From Candidatus Methanoperedentaceae archaeon (GTDB taxonomy: Archaea; Halobacteriota; Methanosarcinia; Methanosarcinales; Methanoperedenaceae): a stretch of DNA of 64,000 nucleotides. The notes under the pieces are model-generated. The model ran no database searches, was not told the origin of the DNA, and was given only the letters and a program-made list of their open reading frames with translations. Position 1 is the stretch's first letter. Each line of letters opens with the position of its first letter. The stretch is taken from assembly GCA_003104905.1 (NCBI GenBank), contig PQAS01000055.1, forward strand, positions 43,571-107,570, read 5' to 3'. Positions 45,159-53,799 of this stretch are shown here, in pieces. A program made the position numbers and the translations under genes.

Positions 45159-46083
45159 TACCTATTGCACTTCCTTTTTGATAAGATTCAATAGCTGCCA
45201 TTGCAGCCTCAAGAGCATGTCTGCTTGTCTCCCCATTTGAAATTACGGCAGTATCATTCCTCACGGCTCTGATGAAATGTTCCAGTTCATTCTTAAGGGG
45301 TTCTTTTTGTTCGACCTTGGCTGTCTGTATCCATGCTTCATCATGCAATTCAACTGTCTGTTTTATATAATCAAGATATGCAACGCCTTTTAATCCTATA
45401 GCTGTAAGATTTCGTATTTTATGGGGAGTCAGCCAGTTAGTTTCGACCATTCCTGAAAGGTTGGTGTCGCATCTTAAAAGGATGGACGCATGGTCTTCAA
45501 ATGAATGTATATCTTTTCCCGCGATCGTATAGACCTCATTGATCTTCTTTCCATAGAGATATGAAATAACATCTATATCGTGCACCCCCAGATCCATTAT
45601 TATGCCAACATCCCGGATGCGTGGATTAAATGGCCCGACCCGTCTTGAGGATATGGATACGATTTTTCCGAGCATACCTGAATCAACTATTTCCTTTAAC
45701 TTTGCTACTGCCGGGTTGAATCTCTCGATGTGCCCAACCATCAGCTTTACTTTAGAATCGTGAGCCGCCTGTATCATCTTATCTGCATTTTCAAGGGTAT
45801 CGGCGATAGGTTTTTCAACAAGCAAATGCGTCCCTGAATCTATAATATCCATTGCAACACTATAATGAAGAGTCGTTGGCACGACTACGCTAACTGCATC
45901 GAGTTCGTGTTTTAACAATTCCCTGTGGTCAAAAAATGGAGTGGTATTGTATGAATTTGCAAGTGATGTCGCCCTGTTCCTGTCAGTATCACAAATTCCG
46001 ACAAGATCAACATCTTTCATTTCATTATAAATTCTTATGTGATGCTGCCCCATGGCACCGCCACCTATTACACCAACTCTCAT
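45151..46083 (-). CDS. Gfo/Idh/MocA oxidoreductase, probable UDP-GlcNAc(A) 3-dehydrogenase (WbpB-like)
   Basis: 310 residues from ATG 46083, placed 5 bases after AAAGGTGG; the frame could open at GTG 46092 but that lies inside this ribosome-binding site. MRVGVIGGGAMGQHHIRIYNEM is the NAD loop; VEKPIADTLENA and LGVHDIDVISYLYG carry the conserved Lys and His. It would oxidise C3 of a UDP-sugar uronate, making the substrate for the aminotransferase at 46409-47494. AAATATAAAGG before it may combine TATA box and ribosome site. Confidence 0.85.
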   Translation of the reverse strand: MRVGVIGGGAMGQHHIRIYNEMKDVDLVGICDTDRNRATSLANSYNTTPFFDHRELLKHELDAVSVVVPTTLHYSVAMDIIDSGTHLLVEKPIADTLENADKMIQAAHDSKVKLMVGHIERFNPAVAKLKEIVDSGMLGKIVSISSRRVGPFNPRIRDVGIIMDLGVHDIDVISYLYGKKINEVYTIAGKDIHSFEDHASILLRCDTNLSGMVETNWLTPHKIRNLTAIGLKGVAYLDYIKQTVELHDEAWIQTAKVEQKEPLKNELEHFIRAVRNDTAVISNGETSRHALEAAMAAIESYQKGSAIGIN

Positions 46084-46282
46084 TTTAACCACCTTTATAT
46101 TTTTATTATTTTATATAATAAAATAGTAAATCCCCTATTTTATTATTGACGTACCCAATAAGAAGTCCAATTATTTAAATACATCGAGAAATTAAAAAAA
46201 TGAGCATTAGGAGAAAGTTATTTACATCAAAAACGAATGCCGGGAAAGGTATAAATAATATACGGGCAATATAATACTTATT

Positions 46283-46408
46283 ATGATGATGGAAATTGAA
46301 AAGAAAAATATTGAAGCAAAAATAGATTGGAATGACCTGGATAGATGCTGGGCAGAACAGTATGAAGAAGATTATGGAAATCTCTTTTCCAAAGACTTCT
46401 TTCGTTAA
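46283..46408 (+). CDS. 41-residue acidic small protein, unknown
   Basis: Three ATGs in a row (46283, 46286, 46289) open MMMEIEKKNIEAKIDWNDLD, then RCWAEQYEEDYGNLFSKDFFR. GGTATAAATAATAT (46249-46262) is at TATA-box distance. It ends exactly where the convergent aminotransferase gene ends (46409). Could be a short gene or the start of a lost larger one; no family assigned. Confidence 0.45.
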   Translation: MMMEIEKKNIEAKIDWNDLDRCWAEQYEEDYGNLFSKDFFR

Positions 46409-47494
46409 TCAATCCATTATTTCCCGCATACTTGCGGAAATAGTATCAAGGTCAGATATTTTTAAGGATGGATGCACAGGCAAAGATATAACCTCCTTTG
46501 ATGCGATTTCCGAAACTGGCAACGAATCTGTATATCCCAACTCCTTATAAAATGGCTGTTTATGGATCGGAAGGGGGTAATATATTCCCGTTCCGATATG
46601 CATCTTATTCAAAGATGATACGACATCATCTCTTGATATATCGCCTGTTATCCTGACAGTATATTGATGATATACATGCCTGCACCTTTTATCAACGTGC
46701 GGCAGGGTCAATCCTTTAATGTTTCCAAGATTTCGTGAGAGATATTGAGCATTCTTTATTCTTGATTTATTGAAATCATCAATTTTTCCCAGCTGAGTTA
46801 TACCTATAGATGCTGCTATATCGGTCATTCTGAGGTTATATCCAAGCATTTCATGGAGATAGCGCTGTTTTGAACCATGCGACCGGATCATCTTTGCTTT
46901 CTGTGCGATCTCCTTATCATTTGTGGTAATTATTCCCCCTTCTCCCGTAGTCATATTCTTTGTGGGATAGAAACTGAAAGTCCCTTCACCGAATGAGCCG
47001 GCGTATTTTCCCTCAAAGGTCGCCCCGTGTGCCTGGCATGCATCCTCAATAACTATGAGATCATTATCCTGGGCGATCTCCATTATCGCCTTCATATCCG
47101 CGGCCTGCCCATAGAGATGGACCGGAATTATCACTTTTGTTCCCGGCGTTATTTTCTCGAGGATGCTGTCAGGATCTATATTGAAAGTATCTTCCCTGAT
47201 ATCTGCAAATACCGGTTTTGCCCCCGTGAACAAAACAGAATTCGATGTAGCCACAAAGGTGAAAGGTGTGGTTATAACCTCATCCCCTGCCCCTATACCA
47301 TGAGCAAGAAGTGCAATATGGAGAGCAGCAGTTCCCGAATTCACAGCAACCGCAAACGATGTGCCGGAATATTTCGCGAAAGCTTCCTCAAAATCTTTTA
47401 CTTTTTGCCCTTCTGCGATGTTGCCGGATCTTAAGACCTCTATTACAGCATTGATTTCATCTTCGCCTATGATTGGTTTTGCTATAGGTATCAT
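46409..47494 (-). CDS. DegT/DnrJ/EryC1 aminotransferase, probable UDP-3-keto-sugar aminotransferase (WbpE-like)
   Basis: 361 residues, PLP fold type I. AVNSGTAALHIAL, IEDACQAHGA and the internal-aldimine Lys in SFYPTKNMTTGEGG; RMTDIAASIGITQL is also typical. Would transfer an amino group from glutamate to C3 of a UDP-3-keto sugar. Six bp after the acetyltransferase gene, same strand: one operon. Confidence 0.92.
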   Translation of the reverse strand: MIPIAKPIIGEDEINAVIEVLRSGNIAEGQKVKDFEEAFAKYSGTSFAVAVNSGTAALHIALLAHGIGAGDEVITTPFTFVATSNSVLFTGAKPVFADIREDTFNIDPDSILEKITPGTKVIIPVHLYGQAADMKAIMEIAQDNDLIVIEDACQAHGATFEGKYAGSFGEGTFSFYPTKNMTTGEGGIITTNDKEIAQKAKMIRSHGSKQRYLHEMLGYNLRMTDIAASIGITQLGKIDDFNKSRIKNAQYLSRNLGNIKGLTLPHVDKRCRHVYHQYTVRITGDISRDDVVSSLNKMHIGTGIYYPLPIHKQPFYKELGYTDSLPVSEIASKEVISLPVHPSLKISDLDTISASMREIMD

Positions 47495-47500
47495 ATTTAT

Positions 47501-48151
47501 CTAAATATTATTTAAAGTTCTAAGGTGTTCTGGCAGTTCTTCGAATCTTGCCGGGAAACCGATAGCCAGTTTCCATGGAGGAACATCTTTTGTGACGAGC
47601 GCACCCGCGGCCACCATCGCCCCTTCTCCGACCTCAACTCCCGGAAGGAGAGTAGCATTTGCTCCTACTGAGGCTCCGCGCCTCAATATCGGGCCTTTAA
47701 GATCGGATTTCGCACGTATTGGATATTTATCATTCGAAAGAACAGCGCATGGCCCTATAAAAACATTATCTTCTATGAAGACATTTAATGGAATATATAC
47801 ATTCCCCTGGATACTTACATGGTTTCCGACAACTGTACGCCCATCAAGGATCGTATTGGTGCCGATTAGAACATCATTTCCAATACAGGTTTCCTCGCGG
47901 ATCAAAACGTTATGCCCTGTTCGCAGGTTATCTCCTGCTGTCACATTTGAATAAATAGTAGTATGTGATCTTATCACGGCATTATCGCCTATAACTGCGC
48001 CTTTGAAATCCATATCTTTGATTTCCAATCCGGAGTTTGCTGCATCTTTCAAGATGTTTGCCGCCGGATATCCGATGATTACCCCATCACCCAATACCAC
48101 ATTCTTTCCGATCACACTTTTCCCGTATATTTTTGCATTCCTAATATCCAT
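47501..48151 (-). CDS. Hexapeptide-repeat N-acetyltransferase (WbpD-like)
   Basis: 216 residues from ATG 48151 (TTG 48163 is in frame but weaker). Long left-handed beta-helix: [74 protein letters not shown]. Fits acetylation of the 3-amino group made by the neighbouring aminotransferase. Start of the operon. Confidence 0.9.
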   Translation of the reverse strand: MDIRNAKIYGKSVIGKNVVLGDGVIIGYPAANILKDAANSGLEIKDMDFKGAVIGDNAVIRSHTTIYSNVTAGDNLRTGHNVLIREETCIGNDVLIGTNTILDGRTVVGNHVSIQGNVYIPLNVFIEDNVFIGPCAVLSNDKYPIRAKSDLKGPILRRGASVGANATLLPGVEVGEGAMVAAGALVTKDVPPWKLAIGFPARFEELPEHLRTLNNI

Positions 48152-48352
48152 GGTTAATTCCAAATTATTTTCTATTTAATTGGCCTTTATTAACTCCTGA
48201 AATGTATTTAAAGGAGTTGTTTTTTGCGCATAGTTCAAATTTCTTTCGATGTTTCCACAATTTCCGATTGGCGATTGTTCAAATATATCATAAATAAATT
48301 AAAAAGCATAATTATATAAATAATAAGGTTATTGAAGTGTTAGGTGGAATTG

Positions 48353-48490
48353 ATGAATATTCTGGAAGTTACGGAAGATAAAATATTCGAAACCTTAGGT
48401 AAAGGCAGAGATCCGAAATATAAACCGGTAGATAAAAACAAACTTACAACAAGCAGTGAACCTTTTGATTATACTTCACTGGTAAAATAA
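48353..48490 (+). CDS. 45-residue small protein, unknown
   Basis: ATG 48353 follows TTAGGTGGAAT at 6-7 bases. Reads MNILEVTEDKIFETLGKGRD, then PKYKPVDKN and TTSSEPFDYTSLVK. No membrane segment, Cys or known domain. Ends 9 bp before the convergent trans-sulfuration gene. A clear ribosome-binding site and TATATAAATAA at ~48313 argue that it is real. Confidence 0.5.
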   Translation: MNILEVTEDKIFETLGKGRDPKYKPVDKNKLTTSSEPFDYTSLVK

Positions 48491-48499
48491 GACCTTTTC

Positions 48500-49672
48500 T
48501 TAAATTTTTTCAAGCCCCTGTGCCAGATCATCGATAATATCCTCGGGATCCTCAAGTCCGACAGAAAGCCTGATAAGCTCATCCATAATCCCGTATTTTA
48601 TCCTGTCCTCTCGCGGGACAACGGCATGGGTCATGGTTGCAGGATGCTGGATAAGCGTTGCAGTCTCACCCAGACTTACAGCAAGAGTGCACATCTTCAG
48701 GGAATCAAGAAATACAGGCACATCTTTAGCGTCTTTCAGCAGGAAGGAGATTATGCCTCCTGCGCCGCTGCTCTGTTTTTTCCCAAGTTGATACTGCGGA
48801 TGGTCGGGAAGTCCGGGATAAAGTGTAGTTTCAACTTTATCATGCCCATGAAGGAATTCTGCAACAGCCATAGCATTCTTATTATGCCTGTCCATACGGA
48901 TTTGAAGGGTCTTTATTCCCCTTATGATGAGCCAGGATGAGAAGGGTGTGATGGAGCCGCCAATATTCTTTGCCGTGTGCCTTGCCGATTTTATGTAATC
49001 CGAAGCACCTGCAATTATCCCCCCGAGAGTATCCCCGTGGCCATTCAGGTATTTTGTGGCGCTGTGCACCACCACATCAGCCCCGAGCAGCAGAGGCTTC
49101 TGGAAATATGGGGTCATGAAGGTACTATCAACCATTACAGCCGCTCCCCTGTCATGCGACATATCGCTTACGGCTTTTATATCTGTGAGTTTCATGGTTG
49201 GATTGGCAGGAGATTCAAAGAATACAAGTTTTGTGTTCCTGTGAAAAGCTTTCTCTACATTATTTATATCGGATGTATCTACAAATGTGACATCCACTCC
49301 GAATTTCTTAAGGTCAATGAACAGGTCGTATGTGCTTCCGTATATCACCTCGTCGGCAATGACATGGTCGCCGCCTTTGACAGATGTGAAAACGGCAGCG
49401 CTGATCGCTGCCATTCCTGTTGTTTGTGCAAGCGCCGCTTCTGCGCCCTCAAGGTCAGCCATTTTCTCCTCAAGCACTTCAGTAGTAGGGTTCAAGCCGC
49501 GTGAATACACATATCCTTTCATGCGCCCGCCCATCAAATCTGCTGCATGGGCAGCGTTCTTAAATTTAAAAGGCGCCGTCTGGTATATCGGTGTCGTGAC
49601 TGAACCTGTCTCCTCATGTTTTTCTCCTGAATGAATAGCGCGTGTGGAAAATCCGGATTTTTTTAAGCTCAT
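48500..49672 (-). CDS. Cys/Met-metabolism PLP enzyme (cystathionine gamma-synthase/lyase or methionine gamma-lyase type)
   Basis: 390 residues. STRAIHSGEKHEETGSVTTPIYQT, YSRGLNPTTEVLEEKMADLEG, the PLP Lys in SATKYLNGHGD, and SLGETATLIQHPATMTH at the C-terminus. The family adds or removes thiol groups on homoserine derivatives; which reaction cannot be told from sequence alone. Single gene with its own promoter. Confidence 0.92.
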   Translation of the reverse strand: MSLKKSGFSTRAIHSGEKHEETGSVTTPIYQTAPFKFKNAAHAADLMGGRMKGYVYSRGLNPTTEVLEEKMADLEGAEAALAQTTGMAAISAAVFTSVKGGDHVIADEVIYGSTYDLFIDLKKFGVDVTFVDTSDINNVEKAFHRNTKLVFFESPANPTMKLTDIKAVSDMSHDRGAAVMVDSTFMTPYFQKPLLLGADVVVHSATKYLNGHGDTLGGIIAGASDYIKSARHTAKNIGGSITPFSSWLIIRGIKTLQIRMDRHNKNAMAVAEFLHGHDKVETTLYPGLPDHPQYQLGKKQSSGAGGIISFLLKDAKDVPVFLDSLKMCTLAVSLGETATLIQHPATMTHAVVPREDRIKYGIMDELIRLSVGLEDPEDIIDDLAQGLEKI

Positions 49673-49796
49673 TTTAACCTTCCCTTTGTTAACTTTCTCT
49701 TCCGTCCTGATATAAATATTGCCAGGAGACCCATGAGATTTTCATGAAAGATTTAGGCTCTAATAAAGCACAAAATATTTCTCAGACCTATTTTGC

Positions 49797-50978
49797 TTAA
49801 GTCGTATACATCGCATTGATCTTAACATAATCATAGGTCAAATCGCAGCCCCAGGCAGTCGCCCCTGCATCGCCAAGACCGATATCCACTTCAATGATTA
49901 TCTCCTTGCTTTCCATAATGCTTTTTAGCTCATCCAGCTTCCCTTCTACGATCCTGCCCGAATCAACAAGCAAAACCTCCCTCATATTATTCGAGAACTT
50001 AAGGGATATCCTGTCCTGGTCAATATCAGCGCCTGAGTAACCCGCCGCTGCAATTACTCTTCCCCAATTCGGGTCTTTACCGAAAATGGCAGTTTTCACA
50101 AGCGGTGAGCGCACGATTGCCTTGGCGGCCAATCGCGCATCCAGGGAGCTTCTTGCACCTTTGACCCTGGCCTCCACAAGTCTGCTTGCTCCCTCACCGT
50201 CTTTTGCGATCATTTTTGCAAGATTTGCACACACATATTCAAGACCCTTCTGGAAAATATCTTCTCCGCATTCATAATATCCCGTAGCTGTGATCAGGGC
50301 CATGTCATTGGTACTGGTATCACCATCTACTACCACCATATTGAAAGTCTTATCAACCGCCTTTCGAAGACATGAATCAAGTTTTTCCTTCGATAAAATC
50401 GCATCCGTAAACAAGAAAGCAAGCATTGTACCCATATTCGGTTCTATCATCCCTGAGCCTTTCGAAATGCCCCCGATGCGCACTCCATTATCAAGCTCGA
50501 TTGCTACCTCTTTCATGGCCAGATCAGTTGTCATTATGGCTTTTGCAGCAGCCTTAGCTGCTTCTTCCGTATCTGACAATTTATCAAAAACCTCATCAAG
50601 GTGACCTCCGATCCAATTTCGGTCTAGATTTCTCCCGATTACACCGGTTGAGGCTACTCCTATTTCAAAAGGTTCGCATTTCATTTTTTTTGCCAGTATA
50701 TCGGCCATCCATTTCGCATCAATAAGTCCCTTTTCACCCGTAAATGCATTTGCACAACCGCTATTGGCAATTATTGCTCTTAAATCTCCCTTTTCAAGGG
50801 AAGCTTTCGTAATAATAAGCGGTGCCGCTATCACTTTGTTTCTTGTAAAGACACCAGCCGTCGCAAGTTTCCGGGCATCTGCAACCATAATCGCAAGTCC
50901 GTTCTTCCCCTGCTTTATTCCGTTAGCCCTTACGCCTTTTACGGCGCATATGCCGCCATTGATTTTTTTCATGTTCAT
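49797..50978 (-). CDS. argJ: ArgJ, glutamate N-acetyltransferase / ornithine acetyltransferase
   Basis: 393 residues. The self-cleaving site GDTSTNDMALI contains the Thr that becomes the nucleophile of the beta chain; N-terminal VKGVRANGIKQGK and C-terminal DPNWGRVIAAAGYSG fit. It moves an acetyl group from N-acetylornithine to glutamate in arginine synthesis. Starts in the stop of the CBS gene (ATGA), with ATG 50972 as alternative. Confidence 0.96.
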   Translation of the reverse strand: MNMKKINGGICAVKGVRANGIKQGKNGLAIMVADARKLATAGVFTRNKVIAAPLIITKASLEKGDLRAIIANSGCANAFTGEKGLIDAKWMADILAKKMKCEPFEIGVASTGVIGRNLDRNWIGGHLDEVFDKLSDTEEAAKAAAKAIMTTDLAMKEVAIELDNGVRIGGISKGSGMIEPNMGTMLAFLFTDAILSKEKLDSCLRKAVDKTFNMVVVDGDTSTNDMALITATGYYECGEDIFQKGLEYVCANLAKMIAKDGEGASRLVEARVKGARSSLDARLAAKAIVRSPLVKTAIFGKDPNWGRVIAAAGYSGADIDQDRISLKFSNNMREVLLVDSGRIVEGKLDELKSIMESKEIIIEVDIGLGDAGATAWGCDLTYDYVKINAMYTT

Positions 50979-51448
50979 TCCGCAGATTCCGAAAGACCTC
51001 TTAATATGTCACTGCGGGCAACTATTCCGACCAGGCTGCCATTATCAATTACTGGCAGCCTGTTTACTTCATACTTTACCATCATGCTTGAAGCATCTTC
51101 CAGGCTGTCCTGTGGCGAAATTGCATGAATAGTATTTGTCATTATATCCTTAACAGGCCGCAGCTTAATGTTTTCGAGAGCTTTCTTTGTTTCTTCTATC
51201 TTAACCAGATTTCTGATGGGTATTTCAATTATTTCAAAAGGACTTGGCAGCCATAACTCATTTGAAATTTCAGGGAACTTGAATAACTTCAGAAGGTCAG
51301 TTTCGGAAACTAGCCCGACCACTTTTCCATTATCAACAACTGGCAAACCGCTGATATGATTTTCCTTTAAAAGGCTGGCAAGAGTTCCCAGCGTGTCATC
51401 CGGTTTACATGTAATAACATCTTTATTCATAACATCTTTTATTTTCAT
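50975..51448 (-). CDS. Two-CBS-domain protein in the arginine operon
   Basis: 157 residues, just a Bateman pair: MNKDVITCKPDDTLGTLASL and DIMTNTIHAISPQDSLEDAS, each ending in VVDNGKVVGLVSETDLL / VIDNGSLVGIVARSDIL. CBS pairs bind adenine nucleotides and sense energy state. It lies between argC (9 bp away) and argJ (4-bp overlap), so an energy-dependent control of arginine synthesis is a reasonable guess. Confidence 0.88.
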   Translation of the reverse strand: MKIKDVMNKDVITCKPDDTLGTLASLLKENHISGLPVVDNGKVVGLVSETDLLKLFKFPEISNELWLPSPFEIIEIPIRNLVKIEETKKALENIKLRPVKDIMTNTIHAISPQDSLEDASSMMVKYEVNRLPVIDNGSLVGIVARSDILRGLSESAE

Positions 51449-51457
51449 ATTTTCACC

Positions 51458-52468
51458 TCACGGAGCAAAACCTGGCGACCAGAGACCAGTTGTCTCAGGA
51501 AGGCCAAACATCAGGTTCATGTTCTGTATGGCCTGTCCTGATGCTCCTTTTACCAGATTGTCAATTGCCGAGATTACAACTATCCTGTCGCTGCCATTTT
51601 CAACTTCAAAACCTATATCGCAGAAATTGGACCCGCGTACATTTCCCAGCATCGGTATGCTTTCTATCAACCTGATGAAGGGTTTATCTTTGTAAAAATC
51701 GCTATAAATAGCGCTGACATCTTCGCGGCTCAGTTCCTTCTTCACAAAAATATGCGCCGTTGTAAGAATTCCCCTTACCGATGGAATAACATGCGGCGTA
51801 AAGCTGATACTATTCAAGCTGCCGTCAAGCCGGGTAAGCTCCTGTACAATTTCTGCACGGTGGCGATGTGTTGTGAGCTTGTAAGCCTGGATATTCTCGG
51901 CCATATTAGGATAATGGGATACTTCGCTGGGCGAAACACCCGCGCCTGATATCCCGCTTTTTGAATCAAATACTACGCGATCGATAACTCCGGCACCGGC
52001 AAAAGGCGCAGCTGCAAGTGAGGCGCCTGTGGGATAGCAGCCGGGATTTGCAATAAAATGCTGCCGCGGGATATCCTGATGAAGTTCCGGAAGCCCATAT
52101 ACAGCATCGCGCGGATCTGTGTGTTTGAGCTTATAGGTATTTTCAAAAACATCTGTCCTGAGGCGATAATCAGCGCTCATATCGATGACCTTGATACCTG
52201 AATCAATAAGTGCAGGAACTATATGCATAGCTGTGCCATGAGGCACTGCAGTGAAAGCAATATCACAGCGGGAAGCTATTTCTTCGGGAGTCAGTTCTTC
52301 AAATTCGAGGTCGATTATTTTCCTGAGATGGGCATGTGTATCGCTGATCTTCTGTCCTTTCCTGGTGCGTGAGGTAACTGCCTTGATCTTTGCTTCCGGG
52401 TGCTGGGAAAGAAGCCTCATCAATTCCCCGCCGGTATATCCGGAGCCTCCGATTATTCCTATGTCCAT
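51458..52468 (-). CDS. argC: N-acetyl-gamma-glutamyl-phosphate reductase
   Basis: 336 residues. NADP loop GIIGGSGYTGGELMRLL, active-site Cys in ANPGCYPTGA, and HRHRAEIVQEL. Reduces N-acetylglutamyl phosphate to the semialdehyde in arginine synthesis. First of argC-CBS-argJ; the GIY-YIG gene lies 7 bp upstream, so the promoter may be shared. Confidence 0.96.
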   Translation of the reverse strand: MDIGIIGGSGYTGGELMRLLSQHPEAKIKAVTSRTRKGQKISDTHAHLRKIIDLEFEELTPEEIASRCDIAFTAVPHGTAMHIVPALIDSGIKVIDMSADYRLRTDVFENTYKLKHTDPRDAVYGLPELHQDIPRQHFIANPGCYPTGASLAAAPFAGAGVIDRVVFDSKSGISGAGVSPSEVSHYPNMAENIQAYKLTTHRHRAEIVQELTRLDGSLNSISFTPHVIPSVRGILTTAHIFVKKELSREDVSAIYSDFYKDKPFIRLIESIPMLGNVRGSNFCDIGFEVENGSDRIVVISAIDNLVKGASGQAIQNMNLMFGLPETTGLWSPGFAP

Positions 52469-52475
52469 GTGATTC

Positions 52476-52913
52476 TTACATGCTTGGATAAATAATGATA
52501 CTTTCGTTCCCAGTCAGCTTACTGGCAATTTCAATTATGACTTTCCGGATATCCATATCATTGAAAAAAAGATGCGCTTTACACGTACAGTCGCTGCATC
52601 CAAAACCGGGGATAATATCTGAATACTCCATTAGCTCTTTTGCAGCTTTACATTCAAGTGCTTCATCTGTCTGTATAAGTAAAGCACATATAACACTGGA
52701 ATTAGGAAGAAGATAATCAATATGCCATTTCCTGGTGGTGTTTATACCGGATGCCACATTGAAATGCCTTGTGACGCGCTTGAATCCTCCTGTCCCAAGC
52801 GCCGAACCGATGTAGTAGTAATGACCCCTCTTGAAGTTGATCGTTCCAAGTTTTCCTATGGTCAAATCAAGGTCAGTATCTAACTTGAGGATCAGTACGT
52901 AAATTCCTTTCAT
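52476..52913 (-). CDS. DUF123 GIY-YIG-like protein
   Basis: 145 residues from ATG 52913 (MKGIYVLILKLD); ATG 52928 would add five residues and no ribosome site decides. GKLGTINFKRGHYYYIGSALG is the GIY-YIG-like core, WHIDYLLP and GFGCSDCTCKAHLFF are DUF123 motifs with a Cys cluster. Function unknown, related to nuclease folds. On the same strand just before argC. Confidence 0.85.
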   Translation of the reverse strand: MKGIYVLILKLDTDLDLTIGKLGTINFKRGHYYYIGSALGTGGFKRVTRHFNVASGINTTRKWHIDYLLPNSSVICALLIQTDEALECKAAKELMEYSDIIPGFGCSDCTCKAHLFFNDMDIRKVIIEIASKLTGNESIIIYPSM

Positions 52914-53050
52914 TCTATTATATATCATGACAACATTAATTGTTTTTGGAACATCAAAGCTTTATGATATATCTAATTCTTTCTACTCAGTTTTTTTTTC
53001 AAGATATTCCTTTATAGTTTCACAAACCAAATATGTTATAGAAGCAAATT

Positions 53051-53242
53051 ATGAGCGATAAAAACCAAACATCTTCAAAACACCAAAAATTAGGCGGGGA
53101 AAAGAAGAAAAAGAAAAGTGGATGGATATCAAGGAACAGCAGTACTAGAGATAGAGATAAGAAAGATGACGGAGTTATCTACAAAAGAGGACAAACACAG
53201 GAAGAATATCAGGCTTCACTGAAAGAAACTCCCGAAGAATAA
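53051..53242 (+). CDS. Short highly charged protein, unknown
   Basis: 63 residues, Lys/Asp/Ser-rich and probably disordered: QKLGGEKKKKKSGWISRNSS, then DDGVIYKRGQTQEEY. No domain recognised. CTTTATAGTTTC (53010-53021) before it is at TATA-box distance. Confidence 0.5.
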   Translation: MSDKNQTSSKHQKLGGEKKKKKSGWISRNSSTRDRDKKDDGVIYKRGQTQEEYQASLKETPEE

Positions 53243-53327
53243 TGCCAATGTAACACAATCCAGCAACCGAATTTTTATAGCAAGCGGACTTGACAAAATT
53301 GTGTAGTGATGTATTTATGGTATTAGG

Positions 53328-53369
53328 ATCATCTTGGCGGTGCTGAATTAGCATAGGCCGCCTGGTGAT
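53328..53369 (+). ncRNA. Candidate stem-loop RNA element before tRNA-Leu
   Basis: ATCATC (53328-53333) pairs with GGTGAT (53364-53369, one G-U), GGCGG (53336-53340) with CCGCC (53358-53362), and TGCT (53341-53344) with AGCA (53350-53353), loop GAATT: about 15 base pairs with a UAGG bulge on the 3' side. It ends 10 nt before the tRNA. GTATTTATGG (53311-53320) and ATTTTTATAG (53271-53280) are TATA-like, so element and tRNA may share one transcript. No known family recognised. Confidence 0.4.
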
Positions 53370-53379
53370 TTTGTACATT

Positions 53380-53464
53380 GCGAGGGTCGCCCAGTCAGGT
53401 CAAAGGCGTTAGCTTTAGGGGCTAATCTCGAAGGAGTTCATGGGTTCAAATCCCATCCCTCGCA
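53380..53464 (+). tRNA. tRNA-Leu (anticodon TAG)
   Basis: Acceptor stem GCGAGGG/CCCTCGC, D-arm GCCC...GGCG, anticodon stem TTAGC/GCTAA with loop TTTAGGG (TAG at positions 34-36), a long variable arm TCTCGAAGGAG as in type II tRNAs, T-arm ATGGG-TTCAAAT-CCCAT, discriminator A. CCA is not encoded. Reads CUA codons. Its last ~19 bases overlap the end of a minus-strand gene. Confidence 0.95.
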
Positions 53465-53799
53465 TCAAATCCATATCCTCCTGACATCTCGATGCTGCCC
53501 GGATGTACGAATACATAAACCGCGATTATCCAGAAAACGACAAGGGCAGATAATAACAATAGAACATAATACTGTTTTGTATTTTCCTGAACTTCTACAT
53601 GAGGTTCTACTATCCTTATCCCCATTTTATAGATGAGAGCTGATAATATCAGTCCGAAAAACAGTGCCGCCGTTATAGGCCCTTTCGAGGACACTTCAGG
53701 CATAGTTGCAGCTATGGCACTAAATAAGGAGGCAATGGCTGTGATAAATGCAGCTCTTCTTGCCTTTTCATTCACCTCCACCACAGGTTCATCCGTCAT
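53446..53799 (-). CDS. Small membrane protein, unknown, end overlaps tRNA-Leu
   Basis: 117 residues from ATG 53799 (MTDEPVVEVNEKARR). Three to four helices: AAFITAIASLFSAIAAT, GPITAALFFGLILSALIY, YYVLLLLSALVVFWIIAVYVF. The start overlaps the end of the small gene 53789-53968 by 11 bp, which supports it over the longer frame from 53835. The last six codons and stop lie in the 3' half of the tRNA on the other strand. Probably in the moaD-moeA operon. Confidence 0.6.
   Translation of the reverse strand: MTDEPVVEVNEKARRAAFITAIASLFSAIAATMPEVSSKGPITAALFFGLILSALIYKMGIRIVEPHVEVQENTKQYYVLLLLSALVVFWIIAVYVFVHPGSIEMSGGYGFDARDGI

Noticed and set aside
46200..46274. 24-codon frame starting MSIRRKLFTSK
   Set aside because: It runs through the TATA-like region of the following small gene and is too short to support.
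53328..53380. H/ACA guide RNA
   Set aside because: An ACA lies 5 nt after the stem, but the internal loops are too small for a pseudouridylation pocket and no kink-turn is clear.
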